From contig NC_088786.1 of NCBI RefSeq assembly GCF_949628265.1, positions 40,135,681 to 40,199,680 of the forward strand: a stretch of 64,000 bases of DNA, given 5' to 3'. A program made the translations under genes and the position numbers. Below, one piece after another: positions 42,776 to 54,210 of the stretch. Position 1 is the stretch's first letter. Every line of letters starts with the position of its first letter. The notes under the pieces were generated by a model. The model saw nothing but the letters and a program-made list of their open reading frames with translations. It made no database searches and was not told the origin of the DNA. The DNA comes from Cloeon dipterum. Its lineage: Eukaryota > Arthropoda > Insecta > Ephemeroptera > Baetidae.

Positions 42776-43619
42776 TCACTCTGCCGCTCCACGACATCTT
42801 CCATAAAGGTTGTGCTGTCTAAGTGAACCAACGGTCATTTCTTTACCGCAAGTGGGACATTTTTCCCTTTTGTGGTGGTCGTTGACATGCTGTTTCATAA
42901 CTGCCTCTGAAGCAAACATGCTGCTACATTTCAGCTCTTCACATTTGACAGTCTTCTCCGAATGTCTCCGTAGAACATGCCTTTTCAAATTTCTCTCTCT
43001 TTCTGTCGAGTGAGAACATTGTCCGCAGCGGAATTTCTTCAAAAGATGTGGGTCGTTTTTCTCGTGATCTCTTCTATTTTGCTCTGAGCCGAAATGGATC
43101 TTGCAACCAGGTGCAGTGCACTTTTTCTTTTTTAGTCCTATGTGATCCATCTTAAAGTGATGGTAAATATCAACATGATATTCCATCTTGGGGCATTCGC
43201 CGCAAATACCACTCTTGTCTTCTTTTTTGCTTTCGTCCGAGTCCGACACTGTAGAAGTAGATTTTTTCTTTTGTTTTGCTCCGTGGGTGTTCTTGGTGCG
43301 GTCGTTGCTCCTCTTCAAATTCCGACCTTTGCTTCCCTCTGATGAAGGTCCTGGAATAGGATTTTCCTCAGCAGAAGTTTTTACTAATCCAGAGCTCTGC
43401 TGGGATCCAGATTCCTCGGCAGTTTCCTGCGGAGTATCTTCATTGTGTTCACGCTCTCCTTGCCCCAATCCAACTGTTTCTTCATCTTCAGACGAGCTGA
43501 TTAAATAAAACAATTAAAATTAATTCCGTTACTGATAAAAGTATGTAAATTCTGTACCTGCTGTTTTCCGGTGAATTTTGAATAATTATTCTTATTGGCT
43601 GCCCTTTAACGCGTGGCAT
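42776..43619 (-). CDS. C2: intact C2H2 zinc-finger protein
   Basis: Exon 1 43619-43558 (62 nt) and exon 2 43496-42776 give 260 residues starting M-P-R-V-K-G-Q-P-I-R-I. After a short acidic Ser-rich segment (S-S-E-D-E-E-T-V-G) come E-N-P-I-P-G-P-S-S, a Lys-rich linker likely to be the NLS, and five fingers: C-G-E-C..H..H, C-T-A-P-G-C..H..H, C-G-Q-C..H..H, C-E-E-L-K-C..H..H and C-P-T-C..H..C. All ligands are present. Finger 3 positions -1, 2, 3 and 6 are R, R, N and R. It probably binds DNA in the nucleus. From finger 2 onward it is closer to A3 in places than to its C relatives, suggesting exchange between subfamilies. Confidence 0.9.
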
Positions 43620-43900
43620 GACAGCGGCAGTGAAAATTTGAAGCATCCACAACTCAAGCGATCCAGACGAGAAAGGGAGAAGAACTGATAAAAGGAGAAG
43701 AGTGGCAGCAACGAGAATAATTCTGGGTATTTCCCACCAGGATCTTTTCATTTCAAGATTTTATTCACGAAAATTCGTCGATTCTGACATTCTCTCCGCA
43801 CGCTGGATTCCAATCAGACAAAAGCAGTTGATATTCGAACGATCTTCTCCTTTTTCCAAATTTTTGGAATTACTCAGTTGTTATATTCGTCGATTGAAGC
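43620..43900 (-). promoter_or_regulatory. C2 5' flank
   Basis: Shared with C1 and C3: GACAGCGGCAGTGAAAATTT next to the start, GATCCAGACGAG, AAGAGTGGCAGCAACGAG and CTCTCCGCACGC. A probable promoter and 5' UTR; no core motif identified. Confidence 0.45.
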
Positions 43901-44029
43901 ATTTAATATATTTCTGTTAGTTTGAGAAGCGGCAATCGCGCTGGTGCCAGTCGTTCTCGCGTCGCCTCCCACCTTTTGAAGAAAATCAATAAGTCTGTGC
44001 GTAAGAGAAGTTTGCTTCAAGTTAATTCG

Positions 44030-44102
44030 CTGCAAGTCGGGGTTGAGAAAATGTCATTTTCTGAATGCAGCGCAAGGACATTTTCTCACCCCTGACTTGC
44101 AG
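44030..44102. repeat. 26-bp-arm hairpin
   Basis: CTGCAAGTCGGGGTTGAGAA and, inverted, CTGCAAGTCAGGGGTGAGAA, arms of about 26 bp with a 20-bp loop containing TTTTCTGAATGCAGCGC. A stable DNA or RNA hairpin. No flanking duplication is seen. Confidence 0.6.
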
Positions 44103-45397
44103 TGTTGTAGAGATAGCATTTTTGTCGGTAAGGAAACGAATTTGTTTTATTATATGCTCTGATATACATATGGTGTTCAATTAGAGTAAATATCACGTAC
44201 GTCATCAGGATCAAATTAAACTGACATTTTAAAGACGAAAGTAAACGCGATCAAAGTACATTAGTCCAAACTTTAGTACAGTAAGACAAACAGAGATTTT
44301 TGGCTTGCTCGCGAACTGCAAAATTAGAAAAGAATAGAAGATATTTCGCAGCCAATCAATATTTCCTCACCGCGCGGACCGCAGACACGTGTGCTTGCTG
44401 GTTTAGCTGCAAATACTATGTATCTATACTCTTAAGACTTAAAATCTAAGAGTAAATATAAAAGGAGTCTCAAACTCACCACGTATTTAAATTCAATTCT
44501 AAATATAAGTAAAATTCAAAATTAGAAGAATCATCTAAGAAAATTAAATACTTCGTTAATGCCTGTAAAACAATCGTTTTATCCTTAAAAATCGATTAAA
44601 AAAACAATTACTAACTTTAAAAATAAAACACATTTACGTGTTTATTTTCAAATCTATCGGAAGAGTGACATATAAAATAAAATTTAGTGTATCTATCACT
44701 TTAATCTTTACACCAAAAATTTTAATAGACTCTAAATTATGGTTAACACCGTCTTGCTATGCATACAAAGAATATGCATCACTTGATTTATTTTGAGCGT
44801 GGGCAAAATCAAGTGTGTATTTTCATATAACTAATACATTAATATAGCAGAAAAATAATTAGCTGACTGCAGAGGAGTTACCAAATTGAGGAATGGTGAA
44901 TGGTTGGGACATTTGGCTTGCATCCGCGGATGGTTAAAAACCGCATCTTCTGCATGCTGAAGACATTCTAAATTCTCATATTCATGTACTCAAACACGCA
45001 ATTAAAATTCACCGAAACTTGGTTACACGATTTTCTAGATGAAAATGTTTTTCAAATATAGTTAATTTTACCAAGTGTCCAAATGCGCGGCTTTAGAGGG
45101 CTGCACGATACATACTTTTAAAGTTAAACCGCATAATTTAATGAAAGAAAAAATTATTTCATTTCCTTTCCTAAATCCATTTGACTTTTAATGAATTTAT
45201 TTTAATTTGGGAAACAATATTTGCGAATCAGATAAATAATTTTAAAAGCAAACAAACACAATGGTTATTTGCTTGCATATTTGTAAACAAAAATGAATGA
45301 CAGACCAAAGTACAAATACGAAGAGTGGTTCCCTCTCCATCTCCATTCATTCTCGATTCCAGATTCCAAAGAAAACGTTTTGCCTTAGTTTTTGACG
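44103..45397. other. Intergenic; right part duplicates 50900-51470
   Basis: 44103-44880 has no gene. From about 44920 (CTTGCATCCGCGGATGGTTA, GCATGCTGAAGACA, CATATTCATGTACTCA) it matches the region in front of E2. A short AGACTTAAAATCTAAGAG stretch has no partner. Confidence 0.5.
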
Positions 45398-46060
45398 ATG
45401 GTGTCTTTGCGATTGACCAGAGTGGTTAAACTTATTAAAGACTTTTTGAACACAACTAGACAGCCTGAGGACACAATGGAGTCAGTTATTTCGGACCAGC
45501 CGAGACACATCGAGCACAAGATTGAAAACTCGAGCAGCGATGAGGAGAGTTTCTCTTTGAGTGTCCATTTTCCAGGTATTTGGAATAAAGTTAATTTCAG
45601 TTTCGTTGTTTAACTGTCCCAATCAGAGAGCATCAGGATTGATCCTGAAGATTATTTCTCGTCGGATTTTGAGGATATGACGAGCCTGGGACTTTCCTCC
45701 AGTTCAAACGAAGAAGAATTAATCGGCCAGTGCGAAGAAAATCTGCTTCGCAAGCAAAGTTAGTCAAATCTCGCTTTGAACAGCCAGAGAAGAATTTATT
45801 TCCTTTAATTCTAGGTTTGGATCCTGCTCAAAATGTTGAATAGATCAAAGCGACAAATCGAATGTCGAAAACAAAATTTCAGAGACGCAATTTGAACTGA
45901 ATCGAACTGACACTCAAGATAACGGTGGATTGAAATGCGGTTATTGCGGCAAAATATTTCCGAATGCAAATTTTGCACCTATAATTTTTCTGAAAGTTCA
46001 GCGCTGAATTGAATCTTGAGCCTGCATTCCTGGTCTGCTATTTCTACTTCCGAGTTGGTC
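45398..46060 (+). pseudogene. E1: decayed single-finger gene, paralogue of E2
   Basis: Exon 1 is open (M-V-S-L-R-L-T-R-V-V-K, then M-E-S-V-I-S-D-Q at 45476), with donor GTATTT. Exon 2 (E-S-I-R-I-D-P-E-D-Y-F) follows. Exon 3 meets TAG soon after L-D-P-A-Q-N-V-E. Further on, the first half of the finger (C-G-Y-C-G-K-I-F-P-N) runs straight into sequence that lies about 190 bp further on in E2, so the second half of the finger is deleted. Confidence 0.75.
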
Positions 46061-47003
46061 GCTCTCATTCCCAGGTTTATTTACAATTATTTCCGCGTTT
46101 GGATGACTCACTTCTGTTTGTCGAGGCGGCTTTTGGAGCCATAAAAAGTAAAATAAAAATAAATCCGAAACTATTTCTTGCCCCCTCCGAAAAGTTGTTC
46201 GAAAATCAATGTGGTGAACTCATTATCTTCAGCCTGAGTTTATTCGTCAAACAGCCAATCCGAGAGCCAGTCCATTTTCTTGGATTTGTCATCAGACTAA
46301 AAACCTCCAAATTATCGGCTTTCTTACGTTACCACCAGTTTTCAGAACGTCGTTTTGATTTATTATAGGATTTATTCGACTGTCAAACCTAAAAAATCAT
46401 TTGGCAATCACAAAATATATTTCCTAATAATTATGGCGTTTCTTAAATAAGCCAGATATAACTTAATTTGAAATCAAAATCCAAGAATTTCGATAAAGAA
46501 AAAAATAATTTAAACGCCGAGAGAAGAGACAAGTTGGCTGCGAGGCATTAGAGCGCTGCACGCTGCATATACTCTTATAGCATATTGAGTTGAAAAATAT
46601 GTTTTGCCTGTATTTATGAAGACAAATTCTTTGAACGAATTTTTCCATATGTAGCACACGCTATTTTTTATTCAAATTGTTCAATAAAAGTATCTACAAC
46701 GGTACCTAATGCTAGAAAATGGTTTGAAATATTTTTTCTGCAGTTTTCTTATGTCAGGATTTTTCTTAATCAGCAATTTACGAACTAAAATTAAAAGCTA
46801 CACTACACGCTAATGTTATTACTAGAGTCATGTGCAATTTTAGGGAATCAAAATTGAAGTGGTCATATTCAAATGCATGATTTGTCAATACAAAAAAACT
46901 TGTACACTCGTGTCGCTACAGATTGATCTAAAAAACTAAATTTTCTTCTTTTACTTTCCAAATATCTTCGAATAAAGTTGAATTGTTGGTCATTATAAAG
47001 TCA
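46061..47003. other. Duplicate of the E2 downstream region, then A3 3' UTR
   Basis: 46061-46640 matches 52320-52880 (GTTGGTCGCTCTCATTCCCA, CTTGCCCCCTCCGAA, GGATTTATTCGACTGTCAAA). An open frame of 119 codons on the plus strand is not conserved in the partner, so I do not call it. 46640-47003 is the family A/C 3' UTR, with the CACGCTAATGTTATTACTAG segment. Confidence 0.55.
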
Positions 47004-50000
47004 TCACACTGCCGCTCCAGGACATCTTCCATAAAAGTTGTGCTGTTTAAGTGAACCAACGGTCATTTCTTTGCCGCATGTGGGACATTTTTCCATTTTG
47101 TGGTGGTCGTTGACATGCTGTTTCATATCTGCATCAAAAGCAAACATTCTGCTACAGTTCAGATCTTCACATTTGACAGTCTTCTCCCAATGTCTCCGTA
47201 GAACATGCTTTTTCAAATTTCTCTCTCTTTCTGTCGAGTGAGAACAATGTCCGCAGCGGAATTTCTTCCTAACATGTGGGTCGTTTGCCTCGTGATCTTT
47301 TCTCTTTTGGTCTGAGCCGAAATAAATCTTGCAACCAGATGCAGTGCACTTTTTCCGCTGTAGTCCATTGTGATTCTCATTAAAGTGATGGTAAATATTA
47401 CCATGATAGTCCCTCTCGGGGCATTCGCCGCAATTACCACTCGTGGCACTCGTATATTTGATTTTGTCCGAGTCTGTCTTTGTAGAAGTGGATTTTTTCT
47501 TTGGATTAGCTCCGTGGGTTTCCTTGGCGCGGTCGTTGCTCCTCTTCAAATTCCGACCTTTGCTTCTCTCTGATGAAGGTCCTGGAAGAGGATTTTTCTC
47601 AGCACCAGTTTTCCCGGATTCCGAGCTCTGCTGTGGTCCAGATTCCTGGACAGTTTCTAGCAGAGGAACTTCATTTTGTTGACACTCCTCAAGCACGACA
47701 TTTGAAACTATTTTAACTAAGCATAAATTATCTATTTTAAAATTTCGTACAATAGGATGCATAACTCTTCTTTGCGAATGGAAATTAAACTTTAAATTAA
47801 AATAAATGTTAAGAGAATGAAAATATTTCAATATACCGTGATTGGCAGCCGTTTCTGACACGTTTTGGAAGATCTGGTATGGTTGCTGCGCTGGAGCGTA
47901 GTGCTGAACAGGCTGCGGATTGGCAAGTTGGCTGGAAACTGGAAGGAACTGGCTTTGTTGGACATGCAAACTTCCGACGCCTGGAATTAAATAATAAAAT
48001 TAATTGCAATACATTTCGGTAAACATTTATGAGTTGAATTATATAATATGAACAAAATGATACGAGTGTATTTAGTGATATAAAATCATACAAATTTTAT
48101 CAAGAGAACCTTGGCCGTGTGGTGGTGCTACGTAATTTTGAGCAGAGTGCGGAGAGTTCGACAACTGGCCAGCTACTGGAACCAAATTGGGTATCCCGGC
48201 GACGCCGTAAGATTGTGCAGCTTTTGCTGGTGTGTAAAAAGAATTCAATTTTAATACATTTGTGGCCTATTGATCATAAGTTACCTGTGGTAATCCAGTA
48301 GCTATTCTCATTTGCTAGGAAAATGTGCGGAAATTTGTATTTATAAAAATGAATTTCTATACATTTAAATCGTTTACCTGGATTTAAAAATGAATAATCG
48401 GCGTTAAATATATAAGGATTTGAAGCAGTGTGCATTGGTTGGGGCTGCAATGCTGATCCCTGATCCTGATTGGTGGCTGCAAACCCGGAAGTTTGCACAG
48501 GTTGGCTTGCTGGACTCAAGAAATAATTTTTTAATGCTGCTGCTATTTCATCTAATTTCTTAAATATAGGGTATAACAAAAAGTATATCCGTACCATTCA
48601 TGGCAAGCGGTTCAGCCGAAACTTGGGAGACCGAAAGAGGAGAGGCTGATAGCGCTGATGCATAATCATTGTGGACATGCCGGAGTGGCTGGTGAGGGGC
48701 ACCTTGATGGCTCGGAAGGTACTGAGTTGGCAGGAAATAATTTATGCTTGTTGCACCTTCAAAAATATAGTATGAATTTGCGAAAGAGGCGTTACTGGTC
48801 TATTAATATTCAGTGGTAGTCAGATGAACGATAAAATTGGTTCACAATGCGCAGATCCACGATGGCGTCTGAATGTGAGAAGCAAAATAAGCTCTCTTTA
48901 GAATGCCAAACGAGTGCAAGAGCTTGTTTTTACGATCTAAAAGACAAAATTAGTACAAAAGTAATGCAAATTATACGACACAATATTGACTAAAACTTGG
49001 TTCTGTTCACGCTTTTTCACGTGACCCTTTTTTTCGCCCCATACTCTCCACTGGACGCCATATCTGCGCGTCGCACGAATCTGGGCCCCGCTGGTAATAT
49101 TAAATATTCCACTTATAAAAGATAATTATTGAAAAAAAAAATAATTAAAGTAATAATTTTGGAATTTAAATCAAAATTTTCTGTTAAAGAACCTTGGTCT
49201 GCTGGTTTTTCCAGGTAATTATGAGCGTTAGGATGTGAGTTCAACGACTGCTCAGTTCCGGCGGGAAATGGACCCGCGAAGTCGTTGGTCTGTTCAGTAA
49301 AATCTGAAGAATCGAATTAATTTTAACATTTAAAACAGTTTGATCTAACAACAGCGTGCGCCGTTCTCTTATTGGAACATTTGGTTCAATTTTTAGAATT
49401 TGCAAATTTTGATAAAGATTAAAACAAACTGAATGATTTACCTGGATAATATGACTGTACATAATTATCGTAAGGCATATTGGGAACTTGATGAGCGTCA
49501 TGATAATGCTGATATCCGTCTCCAAGGTTTTGTTGAGGCTGCCATTCTTCAACCTGACCCTGCTGGCTAATTGCTGCAAATGAGAAAGATATTGTTCAGG
49601 TTTGTTTGCTTGGCACTTATTCTGATCTCGAAAATCTTTATTTAATTTGGCCGAAAACAAAGTCAAATTAAAAAAATGATGATAATTATTTAACAATTAA
49701 AGGGAGATTTAACATTATTCAAAGCAAAATTCTAAGCTGAAAATTGATATTTTTATAGCTGAAGTTCAACTTTTCTTTGGTGTTTTCGAATGATTGCGAG
49801 TTTATTCGGTCTGACATTTCTAGAAAATTCTAAATCTTTTGTTCTCACTCTCATCGTACTCCCAGAGTTGGTACTTGCCGCCAATTTGATCATCTGACTG
49901 CAACTGATAGTTTTGATCAGGGAACTGCTGCGGATTATTGTCCCCTGTAATTTCAAATTAATTTTAAAACTGCGAATCAATAAAACCACATTTCTAAATT

Positions 50001-50018
50001 ATTACCTCGCTGGTCCAT
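47004..50018 (-). CDS. A3: intact Gln/Pro-rich C2H2 zinc-finger protein
   Basis: Ten exons, all with GT-AG sites and phase-1 introns: 50018-50006 (13 nt), 49944-49849, 49573-49442, 49303-49193, 48756-48595, 48536-48378, 48314-48285 (30 nt), 48226-48110, 47980-47837 and 47707-47004. They give 555 residues with no interruption. Residues 1 to about 320 are Gln/Asn/Pro/Ser/Tyr-rich low complexity, starting M-D-Q-R-G-D-N-N-P. Then come N-P-L-P-G-P-S-S, a Lys/Arg-rich segment, and five fingers with complete ligands, the last CCHC. Finger 3 positions -1, 2, 3 and 6 are R, R, N and K. The exon 6 acceptor is a triple CAG (48544-48537), so small in-frame length variants are possible. Probable nuclear regulator; reference copy for judging A1 and A2. 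Confidence 0.9.
48790..49100 (-). repeat. Dispersed repeat in A3 intron 4
   Basis: Inverted relative of 6226-6545 (CACGTGACCCTTTTTTTCGC, CGCCATATCTGCGCGTCGCA). Present in the same intron of A1, so it predates the A1/A3 duplication. Confidence 0.65.
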
Positions 50019-50395
50019 GATGTTTTTGGCTTTTGCTCTAATTATGAAACCGGGTAACGTGTGTTTTCCTCCGAGAGTGTTCAACGCTGAAAGTGATATG
50101 ATTCGATGGATACGGGATAGAGCTTCCGCAGTTGCGCAATCGCAAATAACGACGAAATTGCAGTGCTGCCAACTTAAAAGCTCCCTCGATGCCACTTGAA
50201 AATTTCAAGAACAAATTAATTTTGAGTGCGGTGCAGTTAAATGTCACAATTTGGTGTTTTTAAGAAATTCTCTCTGGATGAACGTAGATAGGAGTGTAGA
50301 AATAAAATGGAAAAGGAAATAAGGATTAAAACAATATAGGTCAATAATATAAAATTACAGACTGAGAACAACAAATCTTAAGTTGTGGAGCATGA
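50019..50395 (-). promoter_or_regulatory. A3 proximal 5' flank
   Basis: Counterpart of the A1 and A2 flanks, with the same GATGTTTTTGGCTTTTGCTC leader and the GGCAGCACTGCAATTTCG type segment in reverse. Confidence 0.45.
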
Positions 50396-50535
50396 GCTAG
50401 GAGGTTTGTAAATTCAAGGAGGTTTTTTGATCTGAACCAATCAAAAAGGTGCCACGAGAGAACCGGCGTCCAATCAGGAAATCGAGTGGTTCTCTTTTAT
50501 TGGCTGCGTCGCTACCCTTTCGATCTAGCTTTGAG
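50396..50535. mobile_element. CCAAT-palindrome element, half copy
   Basis: Starts CTAGGAGGTTTGTAAATTCA, keeps AACCAATCAAAAAGGTGCCA and TTTTATTGGCTGCGTCGC, and is cut near GAGCTGATTTGGCAG. The distal arm is lost. It sits 377 bp from the A3 start codon. Confidence 0.7.
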
Positions 50536-51553
50536 CTGATTTGGCAGCAATGGCAGTGATAGATTGAGGGTTGGGAATGGGGCAGTTGCGCAAACGCATT
50601 AAACGATGAAAATCGTGCTTTGCGTTGTTGCCAATGTTCATCTAGTATGATTTTGTTTGTGATCAATTTTTTAATTAGCCTGAAAGAGACAAATAATTGT
50701 CCCATTTTTTTCAGAGTACAAATTATTCGATGTGGGCAAATAATATCAAATTATTTTAAATCGAGTTGGCACCGACGCATGCGCAACAAAATATACATAC
50801 AAAAGAAATGTTTGTGAAAGGAATGTTTTAAATGAGGGATAATTGTGGAAGAGTTTGAAATGCTATGAATTATTTTTCACGTTCCGGCCGCACATCGCTC
50901 CCAGCTCCTTCAGTTTTTCTCTGACAACCCTCGCGACACTCAAAAATTGCATAAATTTGGCTTGCGTGTCCGCGGATGGTTAAAAACCGCATCTTTTGCA
51001 TGCTGGAGACAGTCTGAGTTCTCATATTCATGTACTCAGACACTCAATTCAAATTCACCGAATTATCAAATTCAGGTACAGAGAATCTCGAGAGAGAAAT
51101 TAAATTCTACCAAACGCCAGATGAAGTGAAAGGTTGGCAACCTGTGCGGCTTGAGAGAACTGCAGGTTGCATAAACTTTCAAGGTGAAACCACAATTTCA
51201 TGAAAGTTAAAAAATGACTTAATTTAATTTCCTAAATCTGTATGACTTTTACTGGTTTATTTTAATTCAGATCACAAACATTTACGTATCATGTAAATAT
51301 TTTAAAAGCTAAACAAAATGCAATGTTTATTTATATTTGAATATTTGTAAACAAAAATGAATGAAAGACCAAAGTACGAATATGAAGGGTGGGTCCCTCC
51401 CGCATTCATTGAGTTTCCAGCTGAACGGCCAAGAAGGTTCAGTTCCGATTCAAGAGAACTTTTTGTTTTTGACGATGGCATCTTTGCGATTTACCAAAGT
51501 GGTTAAAATTCTTACAGACTTTTTTGAACACAACTAGACAGCCAGAGGACACA
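50536..51553. other. Intergenic; second half is the E2 upstream flank
   Basis: 50536-50900 shows no gene, apart from a CAGTTGCGCAAACGC echo of the family A flank. From about 50940 it matches 44930-45397. A conserved upstream Met (ATGGCATCTTTGCG at 51476) is followed by a one-T insertion relative to E1, which closes that longer frame. Confidence 0.5.
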
Positions 51554-52083
51554 ATGGAGTCAGTTATTTCAGACCAGCCGAGACACATCGAGCACAAGAT
51601 TGAAAACTCGAGCAGCGATGAGGAGAGTTCCTCTTTGATTGTCCAGTCCCCAGGTATTTGGAATAAAGTTAATTTCAGTTTCGTTGTTTAACTGTCCCAA
51701 TCAGAGAGCATCAGGATTGATCCTGAAGATTATTTCTCGTCGGATTTTGAGGATATGGCGAGCCTGCGACTTTCCTCCAGTTCAAACGAAGGGGAATTAA
51801 TCAGCCAGTGCGAAGAAAATCTGCTTCGCAAGCAAAGTTAGTCAAATCTCGCTTTGAAGAGCCAGAGAAGAATTTATTTCCTTTCATTCTAGGTTTGGAT
51901 CCTGCTCAAAAGGTTGAAGATCAAACAGACAAATTGAATGTCGAAAACAACATTTCAGAGCCGCAATTTGAACTGAATCGAACTGACACTCAAGATAACG
52001 GTGGATTCAAATGCGACTATTGCGGCAAAATATTTCCGAATTTTTATGAGCTGTGGTTTCACTTGGACAAAGAGCATATTTAG
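51554..52083 (+). CDS. E2: small acidic protein with one C2H2 finger
   Basis: Exons 51554-51653, 51705-51836 and 51893-52083 give 140 residues starting M-E-S-V-I-S-D-Q-P. The middle is acidic and Ser-rich (D-P-E-D-Y-F-S-S-D-F-E-D). The end carries one canonical finger, C-D-Y-C-G-K-I-F-P-N..H-L-D-K-E-H, and stops at once. An upstream Met at 51476 is conserved with E1, but its frame is broken here by an extra T. Sequence after the stop shows out-of-frame relics of further fingers (F-C-T-Y-N-F-S-E-S), so the present protein is probably a shortened form of a multi-finger ancestor. A single finger rarely binds DNA alone; protein interaction or loss of function are alternatives. Confidence 0.62.
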
Positions 52084-53433
52084 CAGATTCGCGCACATAA
52101 AATTTCCAAACTGCTGGAATTTATAAATTCTTCGTCATATTTTCAGAATTTTCATAAAGTGAATTGCTAACCAATTTTCTTGAGCTTCGATCTAATTCCA
52201 TTGCTGCTTTATGGGCCACAAAAATATTTTTAAAAATTTAAACAAACATTTGAGCCATACAAATTTTGCACCTATAATTTTTCTGAAAGTTGAGCGCTGA
52301 ATTGAATCTTGAGCCTGCATTCCTGGTCTGCCATTTTTGCTTCCGAGTTGGTCGCTCTCATACCCCGATTTAGTTACAATTATTTCCACGTTTGAATGAC
52401 TCACTTCTGTTTGTCGAGGAGGCTTGAAGCCTTAAAAAGTAAAATAAAAATAAATACGAAACTATTTCTTGCCCCCTCCGAATTGTTGTTCGAAAATTAT
52501 GTGTGGTAAACTCATTATTTTAAGCCATAGTTTATTTGTCAAACAGCCAATCCCTTTCCTTAGATTTGTCATCAGATTAAAAACCTTCAAATTATCGGCT
52601 TTCTTATGTGACTTCCAATTTTCATAACGTCATTTTGATTTCTTATAGGATTTATTCGACTGTCAAACCTAAACAATCGTTTGGCAAATAATTATGGTGT
52701 TTCTTAAATAAGCCAGATAAAACTTAATTTGAAATCAAAATCCAAGAATTTCGATAAAGAATAGAAATCCTTTTAAACACCTAGAGGAGTGTTAAGTTGG
52801 CAACCTGCGAGGCGTTATAGAGCGCTGCACGTTGCATATACTCTTTTAGCATTCAGTTGAAAAATAGGCGTCAGACAATTTTCCGCAGCACGAACTTTGT
52901 GCCAGATTTCGTTTATGAGAATCGGACTCTCAATCAAATGGCGCTGGCATCGCTTGTGTTTATGTGACGTCATCAGAAATTGCTGGGCAAGGGAACAAAA
53001 GGGAAAGATGAACTGGTACCTGAACCAAAAGACATTCCATGCGCGTTCACGAAGTGATTTCCAATATTTTTAACCTGTGGGAACTAGCAAGTATATAATT
53101 CGCCATCTGAAAAGGATTGGGAGAACATCAGTCATAATTTTTCATTTTTATTAATTTTCAAACACGTCTGTTGCTATAGAAATAAAAGTTCACTTTGACC
53201 TTGGTTAATAATTGCTATTTTATTTGCTAAATTTTCTATCTACTTGGTTTGAGTTTATTTTGTACAAAACTCTACTGGAAATTTGATATTTGTTTTCACA
53301 CTACATTGCTTCTGTAAAGCTAAAATTCATCTTAATTTTGATTTACAAGTCGAGTAAAATTAATCTTAAAATTCACGCTAAAATTTAAGCATCAAGCCGC
53401 GTCACTAAACATTCAGTCAGTCCACGTAAATTA
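52084..53433. other. E2 downstream: relic fingers, then no gene
   Basis: 52200-52440 holds out-of-frame relics: L-N-K-H-L-S-H, F-C-T-Y-N-F-S-E-S and S-L-H-S. It parallels 45955-46100 in E1. 52440-52880 is shared with E1's downstream region. From 52880 to 53433 I see nothing but the probable D 3' UTR. Confidence 0.5.
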
Positions 53434-54210
53434 TTAAGCACACTCAACAATTCGCCGTTTGTGCTGAACAAGTGCATAGCGGCTCATGTCTCTACCGCAT
53501 TTGGGACATTTTTCCACTGTGTGATACATCTTGACATGCCGTTTCAAATCTGCCTCTGAAGCAAACATCTTGCCACACTTCTGCTGTCCGCATTTGATGT
53601 TCTTCTCCGAATGCATAGTAAGAACATGTCTTTTCAAGTCTGTCTTCAGCCCTGCAGAGTAATGGCAGAATTGGCACTGGAATTCCTTTCGTTCCAGATG
53701 CTCCTGTTGCTCGTGCTCGACTCTCTTTTGAGCAGAGGCGAAATATTCCTTGCAAACACGATCAGTGGCGGTGCACTTTTCCAGCTTTCCATTGTGCTTA
53801 TCTCTGGAGTGATGGGAAATAGCGAGATACACCTTGTTGCATTCGCAGCATTTGCCTCTTTTGTATTGATTTTTAATGCCATTTGAGCCAGTTTTAGAAG
53901 GAGCAGAAGATTTTCTCTGTGATTCCAGCTCTTGGAAATCCGCCATTCGACGATCGCTGTTTTCCTTCAAATCCGGACCATTCTTCGCCTGTGATGAAGG
54001 TCCAGGAGTGGGATAATCCTCGTCACCAATTCTCTGAGTTCCAGAATCCTGGATTAAATGTTCGTTTCGTTCACTCTCTTCATTCCAGGACTCAGAACTG
54101 CGAAAAGTTATAATTAATTTCATTGCAAGCCAAAACCATCGCAATTAATACCTGCTTTCTTCATCAGGAAGCACAAAAGCTTTTCTTGGGATTCCTTTTA
54201 CGCGAGGCAT
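53434..54210 (-). CDS. D: intact C2H2 zinc-finger protein
   Basis: Exon 1 54210-54152 (59 nt) and exon 2 54097-53434 give 240 residues starting M-P-R-V-K-G-I-P-R-K-A. An acidic segment (W-N-E-E-S-E-R-N-E) is followed by Y-P-T-P-G-P-S-S and five fingers: C-C-E-C..H..H, C-x6-C..H..H, C-Q-F-C..H..H, C-G-Q-Q-K-C..H..H and C-P-K-C..H..C. It is closest to gene B in the finger region (shared S-A-P-S-K-T-G-S-N-G-I-K and C-G-K-M-F-A-S-E-A-D-L), yet its first exon is C-like. Finger 3 positions -1, 2, 3 and 6 are L, T, D and R. It ends R-R-I-V-E-C-A, shorter than the G-R-C-P-G-A-A-E ending of A and C. Predicted nuclear DNA-binding. Confidence 0.88.

Noticed and set aside
42776..43751. Alternative N-termini M-F-Y-L-I and M-K-R-S-W in front of C2
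   Set aside because: The first reads intron sequence upstream of the acceptor; the second is an upstream frame that runs through the start region. The 62-nt exon 1 with donor is conserved in C1, C3 and C4.
46009..46368. 119-codon plus-strand frame after E1
   Set aside because: It begins at a non-ATG codon inside relic finger sequence, and the duplicated partner at 52260-52640 does not keep it open.
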